In this document: piece by piece, positions 43,759 through 51,783 of the stretch
How positions within the stretch are numbered: the first letter of the stretch is position 1
How the letters are laid out: the number at the start of each line of letters is the position of its first letter
Translations under genes and position numbers: made by a program
NCBI RefSeq assembly: GCF_017355955.1
Contig: NZ_JAFFID010000002.1
Span: 434,001-498,000 of the forward strand
DNA: 64,000 nucleotides
Direction: 5' to 3'
Source of the DNA: Sabulibacter ruber
GTDB lineage: Bacteria > Bacteroidota > Bacteroidia > Cytophagales > Hymenobacteraceae
The notes under the pieces: generated by a model
Seen by the model: the letters and a program-made list of their open reading frames with translations, nothing else
Told to the model about the DNA's origin: nothing
Databases searched by the model: none

Positions 43759-44578
43759 GGCCGATGCGCTTTTTGAGCAGGCGGTAGAAACGCTTATCCA
43801 GGACATCCATACCCAGTACGGGTATGATTTCAGCGGCTACGCGCGGGCCTCGGTGTACCGCAGGATCAGGCGGTTTCTGGGCAACAAGAACCTGGCGTCT
43901 ATAGAAGAACTGCGTAAGAACTTGTTCCAGGATTCTTACTTCTTTGAGAATTTCCTGCAGGAAATCACGGTGAACGTCACGGAGATGTTCCGGGACCCGA
44001 CGTTCTTCCTGGCGCTGCGCGAAAACGTGATGCCCATTCTGTCTACCTACCCATTCATCAAGATCTGGGACGCAGGCTGCTCTACCGGCGAGGAACTGTT
44101 TTCCCTGTCCATTATCCTGAAAGAGGAAGGCCTGCTGGACAGAACCAAAATCTACGCCACAGACATCAACCAGAAGGTACTCAAACAAGCCAAGGAAGGT
44201 ATTTTTCCGCTGGCCAACATGGCGGCTTACACTACGGCCTATTACGCGGCCGGGGGCAAAAACGAGTTCTCCAGCTACTATACCAGCAGCTACGGCAGCG
44301 CAAAGTTTGACGCTTCGTTGGTGAAGAACGTGGTGTTCTACCCGCACAACCTGGCTACCGATTCTTCTTTTAATGAGTTTCACTTAATTCTGTGCAGAAA
44401 CGTGCTCATCTACTTCAACCGGACCTTGCAGGAGCGGGTCTTCAGTTTGTTTGACGAAAGTCTGGTGAGTTTGGGCTACCTGGCTTTGGGCAAAAAAGAA
44501 ACCCTGGCCATGTCGCAGATCAACGGCCACTACACCTGCGTGGATAAAAGTAACCGCATTTACCGCAAAACCACCTGA
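43748..44578 (+). CDS. CheR-type protein glutamate methyltransferase
   Basis: The protein is 276 aa. The N-terminal helical domain has YDFSGYARASVYRRIRRFL. The SAM-binding core has IWDAGCSTGEELFSLSIIL and LILCRNVLIYFNRTLQERVF, the CheR signature. It should methylate Glu residues on a signalling coiled coil. No chemoreceptor gene is present, so the neighbouring kinase's coiled coil is a candidate substrate. It overlaps hybrid kinase by 11 bp and cheB by 1 bp. Confidence 0.92.
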   Translation: MKLEADALFEQAVETLIQDIHTQYGYDFSGYARASVYRRIRRFLGNKNLASIEELRKNLFQDSYFFENFLQEITVNVTEMFRDPTFFLALRENVMPILSTYPFIKIWDAGCSTGEELFSLSIILKEEGLLDRTKIYATDINQKVLKQAKEGIFPLANMAAYTTAYYAAGGKNEFSSYYTSSYGSAKFDASLVKNVVFYPHNLATDSSFNEFHLILCRNVLIYFNRTLQERVFSLFDESLVSLGYLALGKKETLAMSQINGHYTCVDKSNRIYRKTT

Positions 44579-45150
44579 TGAAGAAAGAGGCAAAGGTAAT
44601 TGTGATAGGAGGGTCTTGGGGCGGCATCAAGGCCTCGCAGGCTATTCTCAAGCAGTTGCCTGCTTCCTACAGCATTCCTATAGTAATGGTGCTGCACCGG
44701 CTCCGCCACTTTGACGGCAATTTGCAAATAGTGTTTGAGAAACGGGTGGCACTGCAGGTAACCGAGGTAGAAGAGAAGGAACAACTGAAGCCCGGTTACG
44801 TGTACGTGGCACCGTCTAACTACCACGTGCTGGTGGAAAAAGACCAAACGTTCTCTCTGGACGTTTCAGAACTGGAGAACTACTCGCGTCCGGCCATTGA
44901 CGTAACGTTTACCAGCGCGGCAGATGCGTTCGGGTCCAATACCGTTGCCATTCTGCTGAGCGGCGCCAGCAAAGACGGTAGCGCCGGGCTTAAGTACATT
45001 GCGGAAAGAGGCGGGACGGTTATTGTACAGGACCCGCAGGAGGCCGAAGTAGACACCATGCCCCTGGCGGCAATTGCCCTGGTGCCCGATTGCCAGATAA
45101 TGAATTCAGAGCGTATCCAAGCTTTTTTACTTTCTTTGCATGACCACTGA
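44578..45150 (+). CDS. CheB-type methylesterase without receiver domain
   Basis: The protein is 190 aa and consists only of the catalytic domain. The Ser is in VIGGSWGGIKA, the His in MVLHRLRHF, and the Asp in LLSGASKDGSAGLKYI. The receiver that usually inhibits CheB is absent, so control must come from a partner. The ATG overlaps the cheR stop (TGATG) and its end overlaps the next gene by 11 bp. Confidence 0.9.
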   Translation: MKKEAKVIVIGGSWGGIKASQAILKQLPASYSIPIVMVLHRLRHFDGNLQIVFEKRVALQVTEVEEKEQLKPGYVYVAPSNYHVLVEKDQTFSLDVSELENYSRPAIDVTFTSAADAFGSNTVAILLSGASKDGSAGLKYIAERGGTVIVQDPQEAEVDTMPLAAIALVPDCQIMNSERIQAFLLSLHDH

Positions 45151-46339
45151 CCAATCCCTTACTGCTCCCATGATTTCCCCCGAAGTACAAGCCGTTAAGA
45201 TTCTTTTGGTAGATGACAAACCAGAGAACCTGGTCAGCCTGGAGAGCTTGCTTTACAAGGAAGAAGAGGGGGTAACCTACCTGTTTGCCGAGTCTGGCGA
45301 AGAGGCCCTGAAAGTTGCCTTGCAGGAAGAACTGGCCCTCATCTTGCTGGACGTGCAGATGCCCGGCATGAACGGCTACGAGGTGGCCCGCTACCTGCGC
45401 GATATCTCCAAAACAAGGGACATTCCCATCATCTTCGTGACCGCCATAGACGAGCAGGACACCCACGTGATAGAAGGGTTTGAGGCCGGTGCGGTAGATT
45501 TCCTGTTCAAGCCTTTGCACCCATACATCACCAAAGCCAAAGTATCGGCTTTTGTCAAGTTCTTCCTGCAGAGAAAAGACCTGGAGAAAGCGAATAAACT
45601 GGCTTTAGAAATGAACCAGGAACTGGAGGAACGGGTGAAAGAACGCACCAAAGAACTTACCCGGGTAAACAGAGACTTAGATAACTTTGTCTACACCGCC
45701 TCCCATGACCTGCGAGCCCCCATTCACAACATTGAAGGGCTCATGGCTGCCTTGCAGGATACGCTGCAGGAAGACACCATCAATCGCGAAGAAGTAGCCC
45801 CTATACTGGAAATGATCAACAACTCCGTGGACCGTTTTAAGGCTACTTTACAGGATTTAACCGAAATCGCGAAGGTGCAATATGAAGCGGCCGGTAAAAA
45901 CGTGGTGCGCTTTGACGAGCTCCTAACCGATGTGAAAGTGCACATCAAAGACCTGATTGAAAGTGCCCACGCCACTATCACCGCCGATTTCTCCCAGGCC
46001 CCGGAAATCTTCTTCTCCAGGAAAAACCTGCGGAGCGTTCTATACAACCTGGTCTCCAACTCCATCAAGTACCGATCACCGGAGCGTGCGCCGGAGATTC
46101 TGGTGACTACCACCAAGGTAGATTCCTACACGCTTCTATCTGTGCAGGACAACGGCCTCGGGCTTAAGAATGAAGACAAAGAGAAAGTGTTTGGCATGTT
46201 CCAACGCGTACACCTGCACGTGGAAGGAACCGGTGTGGGCATGGCCATCGTAAAAAGGATAGTGGAGAACTGCGACGGTAAAATTGAGTTTGAAAGCGAG
46301 TTAGGCCAGGGCACCGTTTTTCAGGTATATTTGAAATAA
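45140..46339 (+). CDS. receiver-histidine kinase fusion
   Basis: The protein is 399 aa. The N-terminal receiver has LLVDDKPEN and Asp71 in LLDVQMPGMNGYE. A coiled coil follows, then HisKA with His189 in TASHDLRAPIHNI and HATPase_c with NLVSNSIKYR, DNGLGL and GTGVGMAIV. Cytoplasmic. It can accept phosphate at the receiver and signal onward through its own kinase. It is the last gene of the operon. Confidence 0.92.
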   Translation: MTTDQSLTAPMISPEVQAVKILLVDDKPENLVSLESLLYKEEEGVTYLFAESGEEALKVALQEELALILLDVQMPGMNGYEVARYLRDISKTRDIPIIFVTAIDEQDTHVIEGFEAGAVDFLFKPLHPYITKAKVSAFVKFFLQRKDLEKANKLALEMNQELEERVKERTKELTRVNRDLDNFVYTASHDLRAPIHNIEGLMAALQDTLQEDTINREEVAPILEMINNSVDRFKATLQDLTEIAKVQYEAAGKNVVRFDELLTDVKVHIKDLIESAHATITADFSQAPEIFFSRKNLRSVLYNLVSNSIKYRSPERAPEILVTTTKVDSYTLLSVQDNGLGLKNEDKEKVFGMFQRVHLHVEGTGVGMAIVKRIVENCDGKIEFESELGQGTVFQVYLK

Positions 46340-46382
46340 GAGGGCCTAAATGAGTACGTTGATGGACGGATGGTTGGGTAGC

Positions 46383-46943
46383 CTACTTCTGGAAATCAAC
46401 CAATATCTGAACGCGTTCAGCATATGGGTCGGTCAGGCGGGTGACTTGTACTTTGTCGCTCTCGTTGTAGTACTTCGCGATGCCCCTGACAATCCCGACG
46501 GCAACCCCGCACATGCGGCGCTTGGAGTGGTAGTCAATAATGAGGCGGCTATTTCCTTGTTTGGTGACTAGTAGTTTAGGGGGGCTTGTCCGGCTGTCTT
46601 CCTTTTTAACGGCCCCGTGCATTGCTTCTTCGGTATACAGCAGCATTTCATAGGTACGCCACTCTGGCTTGAAGTACTTTTTATACATCAACAACAGGTC
46701 TGGTACTATAAACTCGCCATACTGTTCCATTAAGTCATAGGCAGAGATGCCCATATCTTCTGAGGCCTGGTGTACAAGCGCAAAAAGCTCATCGGTGGGG
46801 TACATCTCGTGCATTTGATAAGCGGTGCGCTCTATTCCTACTTTTTCCAGCAGCTTCATCCACGCGCTGTAGTCATATTCTTTTTCTACGTACCGCTTCA
46901 GTAACACGAAAATGGAACCATGCATCAGATCTTGGCTACCCAT
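46383..46943 (-). CDS. H-NOX haem nitric-oxide-binding protein
   Basis: The protein is 186 aa (180 aa if the internal ATG at 46925 is used, which would start MHGSIFVLLKRYV, closer to H-NOX norms). The fold pattern matches HNOB: WMKLLEKVG, YPTDELFALVHQASEDMG, a proximal-His candidate in EEAMHGAVKKE, PP shortly after, and YHSKR, the YxSxR motif that contacts haem propionates. It should bind haem and sense NO. It converges on the kinase/CheR/CheB operon with 43 bp between stops. Confidence 0.87.
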   Translation of the reverse strand: MGSQDLMHGSIFVLLKRYVEKEYDYSAWMKLLEKVGIERTAYQMHEMYPTDELFALVHQASEDMGISAYDLMEQYGEFIVPDLLLMYKKYFKPEWRTYEMLLYTEEAMHGAVKKEDSRTSPPKLLVTKQGNSRLIIDYHSKRRMCGVAVGIVRGIAKYYNESDKVQVTRLTDPYAERVQILVDFQK

Positions 46944-47128
46944 CTGGTTGTCTTTATTGATTTCTTAAGATTCAATTCTGCTATATGATTCTACGGTAGG
47001 CTGTACTGTCTTTTAATTAGCTCTCACTTAGAGGGCAGCTTTCTTGATGCAGTAGCCCAATGTACAATTCAAATACAGGTTATTCTAAAAATATATACTT
47101 ATTGTTATATAATAATCTATAGAATGAT

Positions 47129-47527
47129 CTAAACTGCCTTTAGCCATGCTTCGGCGGTTACCTTCCCCTGGAACGTAGTGACCATGACGTCTTTCAGGCC
47201 AAATTCCACAGCCTTGTCTGCCGAAAGTTTGGCGTACACATCGGGGGAATACACGTGGGCAAGAAATCTGCAGCCTGCCTTGCCCAACCTCGGAATCCAG
47301 TCCAGCGCAACCCACTCTGCCGCATCTGACCACATGCCTTTGACGTGCGTGTTATCATTGAGCACCTTATGGCAGTTGTACAGGGTTAAACACCTTAAAA
47401 TTTCCTCGCACCCGTCAATGACACTCTCTTTTGTTTGCTCCCCTGACCAGTCAGCATAGATAAGGTCGTTCACCACATCGTACTGTATGATGATATAAGG
47501 TTTCTTAACTAAGATCTGACTGCTCAT
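47129..47527 (-). CDS. STAS/SpoIIAA-like small protein, paralogue 1
   Basis: The protein is 132 aa and soluble. The pattern is an N-terminal strand pair (YDVVNDLIYADWSG), a helix (EQTKESVIDGCEEILR), KVLNDNTHVKGMW, a second helix, HVYSPDVYAKLSADK, and a C-terminal AEAWLKAV. The same pattern occurs at 48491-48964. I infer a SpoIIAA-like alpha/beta fold. The function is unknown; it follows the H-NOX gene on the minus strand. Confidence 0.7.
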   Translation of the reverse strand: MSSQILVKKPYIIIQYDVVNDLIYADWSGEQTKESVIDGCEEILRCLTLYNCHKVLNDNTHVKGMWSDAAEWVALDWIPRLGKAGCRFLAHVYSPDVYAKLSADKAVEFGLKDVMVTTFQGKVTAEAWLKAV

Positions 47528-47768
47528 AAGGTGTATCTGGTTAGTGAGACTTTACATTGTCCTCACTCAGTGTCAACAGAAGGCTCTCAAACTCTGGTGC
47601 TCTTGTTCAGGAAACTTTCTTTGGCTCCCTGTCTACGAGGCAATAGACTCTTATGTTAAATATATGGAAACAGAAGTCTCAATAGTAGGTAAAAAGGCCT
47701 AGGCTAAGTTCACTTGTCAGCTGGGAGTTGTTTACTGGTAGCGCTTCTTCTCTCTGTGAATGAGCGTG

Positions 47769-48269
47769 CTACGCCGGCGCTTGGTTAGCGTACACATGCA
47801 ACTTCCCGTTATTTACTTCTATTTCCCTATTAAAACGGAAACCAAGCCTTTCCAGCAGGTGAATGGATTTTGTATTCTGAGGCATGGTGGTGGCAAGGAT
47901 AGTAGAATAGGCGGGAATTTGGCTCAAAGTTGAGAGCACTGCCTGGGCGGCCTCATAGGCAAAGCCTTTGCCGCTATATTCAGGAAGAAAAGCAAAGCCA
48001 ATGTCAGAATGCTCCAGATAATCCCGTTTAATGAACGTGATGATCCCGATGGAGGTAAGATCTGCTTTGGTCTTAACGGTCCAGTAGGTCATGTTTGGGG
48101 TACCGTTGATTCTCCTGATGTAGGCAACTGCCTCCTCTTTTGAATGGATGTTTCTGTTGCCAATGAACTCCAGCCACCCTTTTGAGTTTACCAGTTCTAG
48201 TATAAAGCTGTGGTCGGTTTCTGTTAATAGCTCCAGTGAAAGCCGGTCTGTACTGATCTTAGTTTGCAT
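47769..48269 (-). CDS. RimJ/RimL-like GNAT N-acetyltransferase
   Basis: The protein is 166 aa. RLSLELLTETDHSFILELVNSKGWLEFIGNRNI is the usual opening. GFAFLPEYSGKGFAYEAAQAVL holds the acetyl-CoA loop, and NTKSIHLLERLGFRF is the closing motif. Proteins of this family acetylate protein N-termini, amines or antibiotics; the substrate is unknown. Confidence 0.92.
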   Translation of the reverse strand: MQTKISTDRLSLELLTETDHSFILELVNSKGWLEFIGNRNIHSKEEAVAYIRRINGTPNMTYWTVKTKADLTSIGIITFIKRDYLEHSDIGFAFLPEYSGKGFAYEAAQAVLSTLSQIPAYSTILATTMPQNTKSIHLLERLGFRFNREIEVNNGKLHVYANQAPA

Positions 48270-48490
48270 TTACATAGGTAAGAATATTGCATTGATCTTA
48301 AAAGCTTATTAGTTTAACTTAAAATACACTTACTTCTAATCCACGGGTCATATGCTGCTCAATGGCATTGGCGTGACCTATGGCATTGAGCAGTAGTGGT
48401 TCATCCGTGTATTTTGCGCATTCACCTAAAGTCCCGCTTACCCCAACGATTCTCACCGCGTGTAGTAACCTTATTTAACTAGATTTCGGG

Positions 48491-48964
48491 ATGAACATGC
48501 AAATGCTCTTTGGGGACTTGCCCCAACCAGATTTTGAGGAAGATTTCGTCTCCATTCATTTTCTAGCATCCCATTCGCTGCTCTTGTTGGAATGGAAGCG
48601 CCAAATCACGTTAGAAGAACGGAAAGTGGGCTTCAGGAAGGCGTTGGAAATAACCCGGAAGAACGGGATCAGGTACTGGCTGATAGATGACCTGCAACTC
48701 TCCATTATTACGCCGGAGGAGAAGGAGTGGGTTCTCTCTGAGTTTCAGGACGAGGCCTCCCAAACCACCATTCTGAAGCTAGCCGTAGTAACCCCAGATT
48801 TCTATCCCTCGCTGGTAGCTAATACAGAATTCACAGAAAAAGGGAAAGAGGGTTATCAGGAAAAAGGAATGATTCAACACGAAGTCTTCCCTGACCACAG
48901 CACTGCCGTAAACTGGCTCCTTTCTGAAGAAGGCACTGAAACACAAGAAAATCTGCTGCAATAA
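48491..48964 (+). CDS. STAS/SpoIIAA-like small protein, paralogue 2
   Basis: The protein is 157 aa. SLLLLEWKRQITLEERKVGFRKALEITR, YWLIDDLQLSIITPEEKEWV and LAVVTPDFYPSLVANT match the strand/helix pattern of the protein at 47129-47527. The C-terminal part (HEVFPDHSTAVNWLLSE) matches its AEAWL end. No catalytic motif is visible. Confidence 0.7.
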   Translation: MNMQMLFGDLPQPDFEEDFVSIHFLASHSLLLLEWKRQITLEERKVGFRKALEITRKNGIRYWLIDDLQLSIITPEEKEWVLSEFQDEASQTTILKLAVVTPDFYPSLVANTEFTEKGKEGYQEKGMIQHEVFPDHSTAVNWLLSEEGTETQENLLQ

Positions 48965-49220
48965 CTACATTTAGCCTGTAATACAGAGGCGGTGCTGCTA
49001 GGAGCAAAGGCAGCAGATAACACAGCAGATGGATAGGTGACCCGCTTCTAGTTGCCAGAAGATTCTTGATTAGTCTTCTACCTAGGCCTGTTAAACTCAA
49101 AAAGCACTAACAAGGAAGAGCCTTATCAGTGCTTTTCTAAGTGAGATGTTAGCTGCTGCTCCAGCTTCAAGGCAATGCCCTTGCTATTCTTGCTGGGATG
49201 AGAATTAAAGCAGAGGAGCT

Positions 49221-50441
49221 TTAAACCTTTGCCGTGTTCAGGTTTTTTACTACAAGATTCTCAGGTTTTTTGGCAGGAGTAGTCTTCTTTGGTTTCTTCT
49301 TTTTGTTCCACCACACCAGAAAGCCAGTGATTGGCAAACTGGCGCAGATCAAACTGATGCAGAACGCCAATACCTTGCCCGGTAAGCCCCAGACGGCTCC
49401 TATGTGGATGTCGTAGTTGAGCAAAGACAATTTATCAGCGAAACCTGCTTCTTCATAACGATCGCCCTGCACCCGGAAGAGTTCCAGGGTGTATTGGTCA
49501 TAGAAATATTCGTTCCGGTTATACCAGGAGCCGTGGTCCTGGTAAGCGATAATCTCAATGGCATCGTCCTTGTCTTCCAAGATAGGGGTCATGTAGAAGC
49601 CCTGCGCCTTTGATTCTACGGCTATGGTTTTGTACCAGGCCCGGTCCAGCGCTGAGACTGTGTTGTTGGCAAGCAGTGCCACTTTAGTGGTATCAGAATG
49701 CGGATGGTGGTGCTCCGGCAGTTCTTTTCCGCCCGAGGTCACGTAATACAGGCCTTCTTCAAACCATTTAAAGCTCCAGACCAGTCCGGTGACTCCTAGC
49801 GCAAGGGCCAAAAGCAGGCTGTAGAAGCCCAAAACATTGTGCAAATCGTAATTGACCCGTTTAAAGCTGCCGCTCCATTTGATTTTGAAGCTTTTATCGC
49901 GGTTAGATTTGTTCCAGCGTTTGGGCCACCACATCACCAATCCGGTAATGAGCAGCACCAGAAAAATGAGGGTACAAACCCCCACAATCGGCCTGCCAAT
50001 TTCATACGGAAGCCAAAGGGCCCGGTGCCCATCAATGATGAACCGGAAGAAATCAAATTCCCCTTTGCCTATAGATTGTTGTTTCTGCAGAAATTCGCCG
50101 GTGTAGGGATTGAGAAAAACAGCCGTAAAATGCTCTTTGTTCTGGAAGCCAACTGCAGCGGCGCCTTCCCGGTTGCTGTAGGTGAGGCCGGTGGGCTTTA
50201 CACCGGGCATGTAGGCTAGGGCAGTATCCAGCAACTGGCTGGGCGGTACAAAAGCTTTCTCCTGCGCCTCCACAAACCTCCAGGGCTCCAGGGCATCTTT
50301 TATTTCCTGCTGAAAAGCGTAAAAGCAACCCGTTATGCTCACAATAAACACCACAATGCCTGACACCAGGCCCAGCCAGAGGTGGAGCCAATCGTTCACG
50401 CGCCTAACCAAACTTGGGTTGTTTGTTTTCTTGCCTTTCAT
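49221..50441 (-). CDS. PepSY-associated inner-membrane protein (iron-locus type)
   Basis: From the ATG at 50441 the protein is 406 aa; an in-frame ATG at 50480 would add 13 residues. Four helices are visible (about 15-40, 145-170, 195-225, 340-365), framing PepSY-like periplasmic regions (YTGEFLQKQQSIG). RRVNDWLHLWLGLVSGI is the PiuB/PepSY_TM signature. Related proteins reduce or handle ferric-siderophore in the periplasm. It is the last gene of the TonB receptor operon. Confidence 0.88.
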   Translation of the reverse strand: MKGKKTNNPSLVRRVNDWLHLWLGLVSGIVVFIVSITGCFYAFQQEIKDALEPWRFVEAQEKAFVPPSQLLDTALAYMPGVKPTGLTYSNREGAAAVGFQNKEHFTAVFLNPYTGEFLQKQQSIGKGEFDFFRFIIDGHRALWLPYEIGRPIVGVCTLIFLVLLITGLVMWWPKRWNKSNRDKSFKIKWSGSFKRVNYDLHNVLGFYSLLLALALGVTGLVWSFKWFEEGLYYVTSGGKELPEHHHPHSDTTKVALLANNTVSALDRAWYKTIAVESKAQGFYMTPILEDKDDAIEIIAYQDHGSWYNRNEYFYDQYTLELFRVQGDRYEEAGFADKLSLLNYDIHIGAVWGLPGKVLAFCISLICASLPITGFLVWWNKKKKPKKTTPAKKPENLVVKNLNTAKV

Positions 50442-50514
50442 TTTTGTGCTGAATTTTGGAAAGATGAAAGAAACTACCATCCTCCACTTAGCCGCAGAGG
50501 ATGGTAGTTCGGGG

Positions 50515-51759
50515 TTATTTTAGTCTGGCAATACCACCCAGGAAAGAGCCTTCAATCTCAGCGCCTTTGGTGGCGGTGGCGGTGGAAATATCGGTCTGGT
50601 AGATATTCACCACTCCATTCACAGAGATGGCGGTGTATACTTTCCCTTCGTCCAGCAGGGCCGCAAAGCTTCTGCCGCCATTGCCGGTGAATACAGGCGC
50701 ATTGGCTACCAGCGTAATGGTTTTAGCCGAAAGGTCTACAATGGCCAGACGAAGGTTTTTGTCAGACCATCTGTCTGCCAGGGTAGGAGTTACGGTGGTA
50801 ATGGCCGCAAACAGCTTATTGTTGCCTATGTAGATGGCGTGCGCGATTTTTCCGCCGTTAGGAGCGGCATCGGTATTGAAAAAGTAGTTTTGGTCAAATT
50901 CTGTAGAACCAGCCGCAATTCTGAGGATACCGGCTGGCTTGGTAGATTGGCTATAGCCGTTATAGTAGCTGCTATTGGAAACGGTATAAAGATCACCAGT
51001 TTCGGTTTTGAAAATACCTGACTGGGTATTGAATGCTCCTGCCGGACCAGTGCGGGTGTCTTTGATCACTTTCTGCAGCGCAAAGCCAGGGTAGCTATAA
51101 ATGGCCACGTAGCAGGTATCAGTATTAGTAGTGGCGTAGGTGGTATGGTTCACCGGGTAGAAGGTCTGGAACAGTTGGTTGCCTCTTACTTTCATGCCGG
51201 TATGGAACAACCAGTCTCGGTTGCTGGGGTGAATGCTGTTCATGGGCACATCTGCTCTGCTGGCAATGGTATTGGAGGCCACATCAACTGTGTAGAACTT
51301 GGCGTTCAGGCCGGCCGTAGGGCTGGAGGGCATGGAAACCCCAACCATGGTGGTACCGGCACCAGTAGGATCTATAAAGTCATTGTTGGCCAGTTCAAAC
51401 GTAAGCCCTGTTTTAGTCGTCAGCTGGTTAGAAGAGTTCAGGCTGATGGTATTAACGTCTGTAATACCTAAACCGCCGATGCTGTAGAAATTGCCGCCCC
51501 CGAAAGCATAGTCACGGTAGCCAGACTGCAGCAGGCCGTTGCCGGTCAGGGAAATGGTGCCGCTCATGAGGTTACTGGTCTGCACCACATAGTTGGTGGT
51601 AGCCGTGGAAGTAGTCACGCCCACGCCCAAAGCATATACTTTATCGGTTTCTGAAACCGGAGTTGGATCGTTGTTTTCGTTATCGCTACAGGAAAAGGAG
51701 GTAAAAACTACTCCTGCTATAAAGCTGAATCTGGCTAATTGTTTGATCGTGGAATTCAT
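50515..51759 (-). CDS. DUF4374 lipoprotein
   Basis: The protein is 414 aa. The lipobox is TSFSC at about residue 24, followed by an Asn/Asp/Thr linker. The mature part is Gly/Thr/Asn-rich with repeating strand patterns (KVYALGVGV, NGGRSFAALLDEGKVYTAI), consistent with a beta-propeller. DUF4374 genes commonly sit between a TonB receptor and a PepSY protein, as here, so a role in iron or siderophore capture at the surface is likely but unproven. Confidence 0.88.
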   Translation of the reverse strand: MNSTIKQLARFSFIAGVVFTSFSCSDNENNDPTPVSETDKVYALGVGVTTSTATTNYVVQTSNLMSGTISLTGNGLLQSGYRDYAFGGGNFYSIGGLGITDVNTISLNSSNQLTTKTGLTFELANNDFIDPTGAGTTMVGVSMPSSPTAGLNAKFYTVDVASNTIASRADVPMNSIHPSNRDWLFHTGMKVRGNQLFQTFYPVNHTTYATTNTDTCYVAIYSYPGFALQKVIKDTRTGPAGAFNTQSGIFKTETGDLYTVSNSSYYNGYSQSTKPAGILRIAAGSTEFDQNYFFNTDAAPNGGKIAHAIYIGNNKLFAAITTVTPTLADRWSDKNLRLAIVDLSAKTITLVANAPVFTGNGGRSFAALLDEGKVYTAISVNGVVNIYQTDISTATATKGAEIEGSFLGGIARLK

Positions 51760-51783
51760 TTAGGTAGGTATTGGTTGGTGATT

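Noticed and set aside
48355..48393. CTGCTCAATG/CATTGAGCAG inverted repeat upstream of the GNAT gene
   Set aside because: The arms are 10 bp with a 19-nt loop and no other copies noticed; too weak to call a regulatory site.
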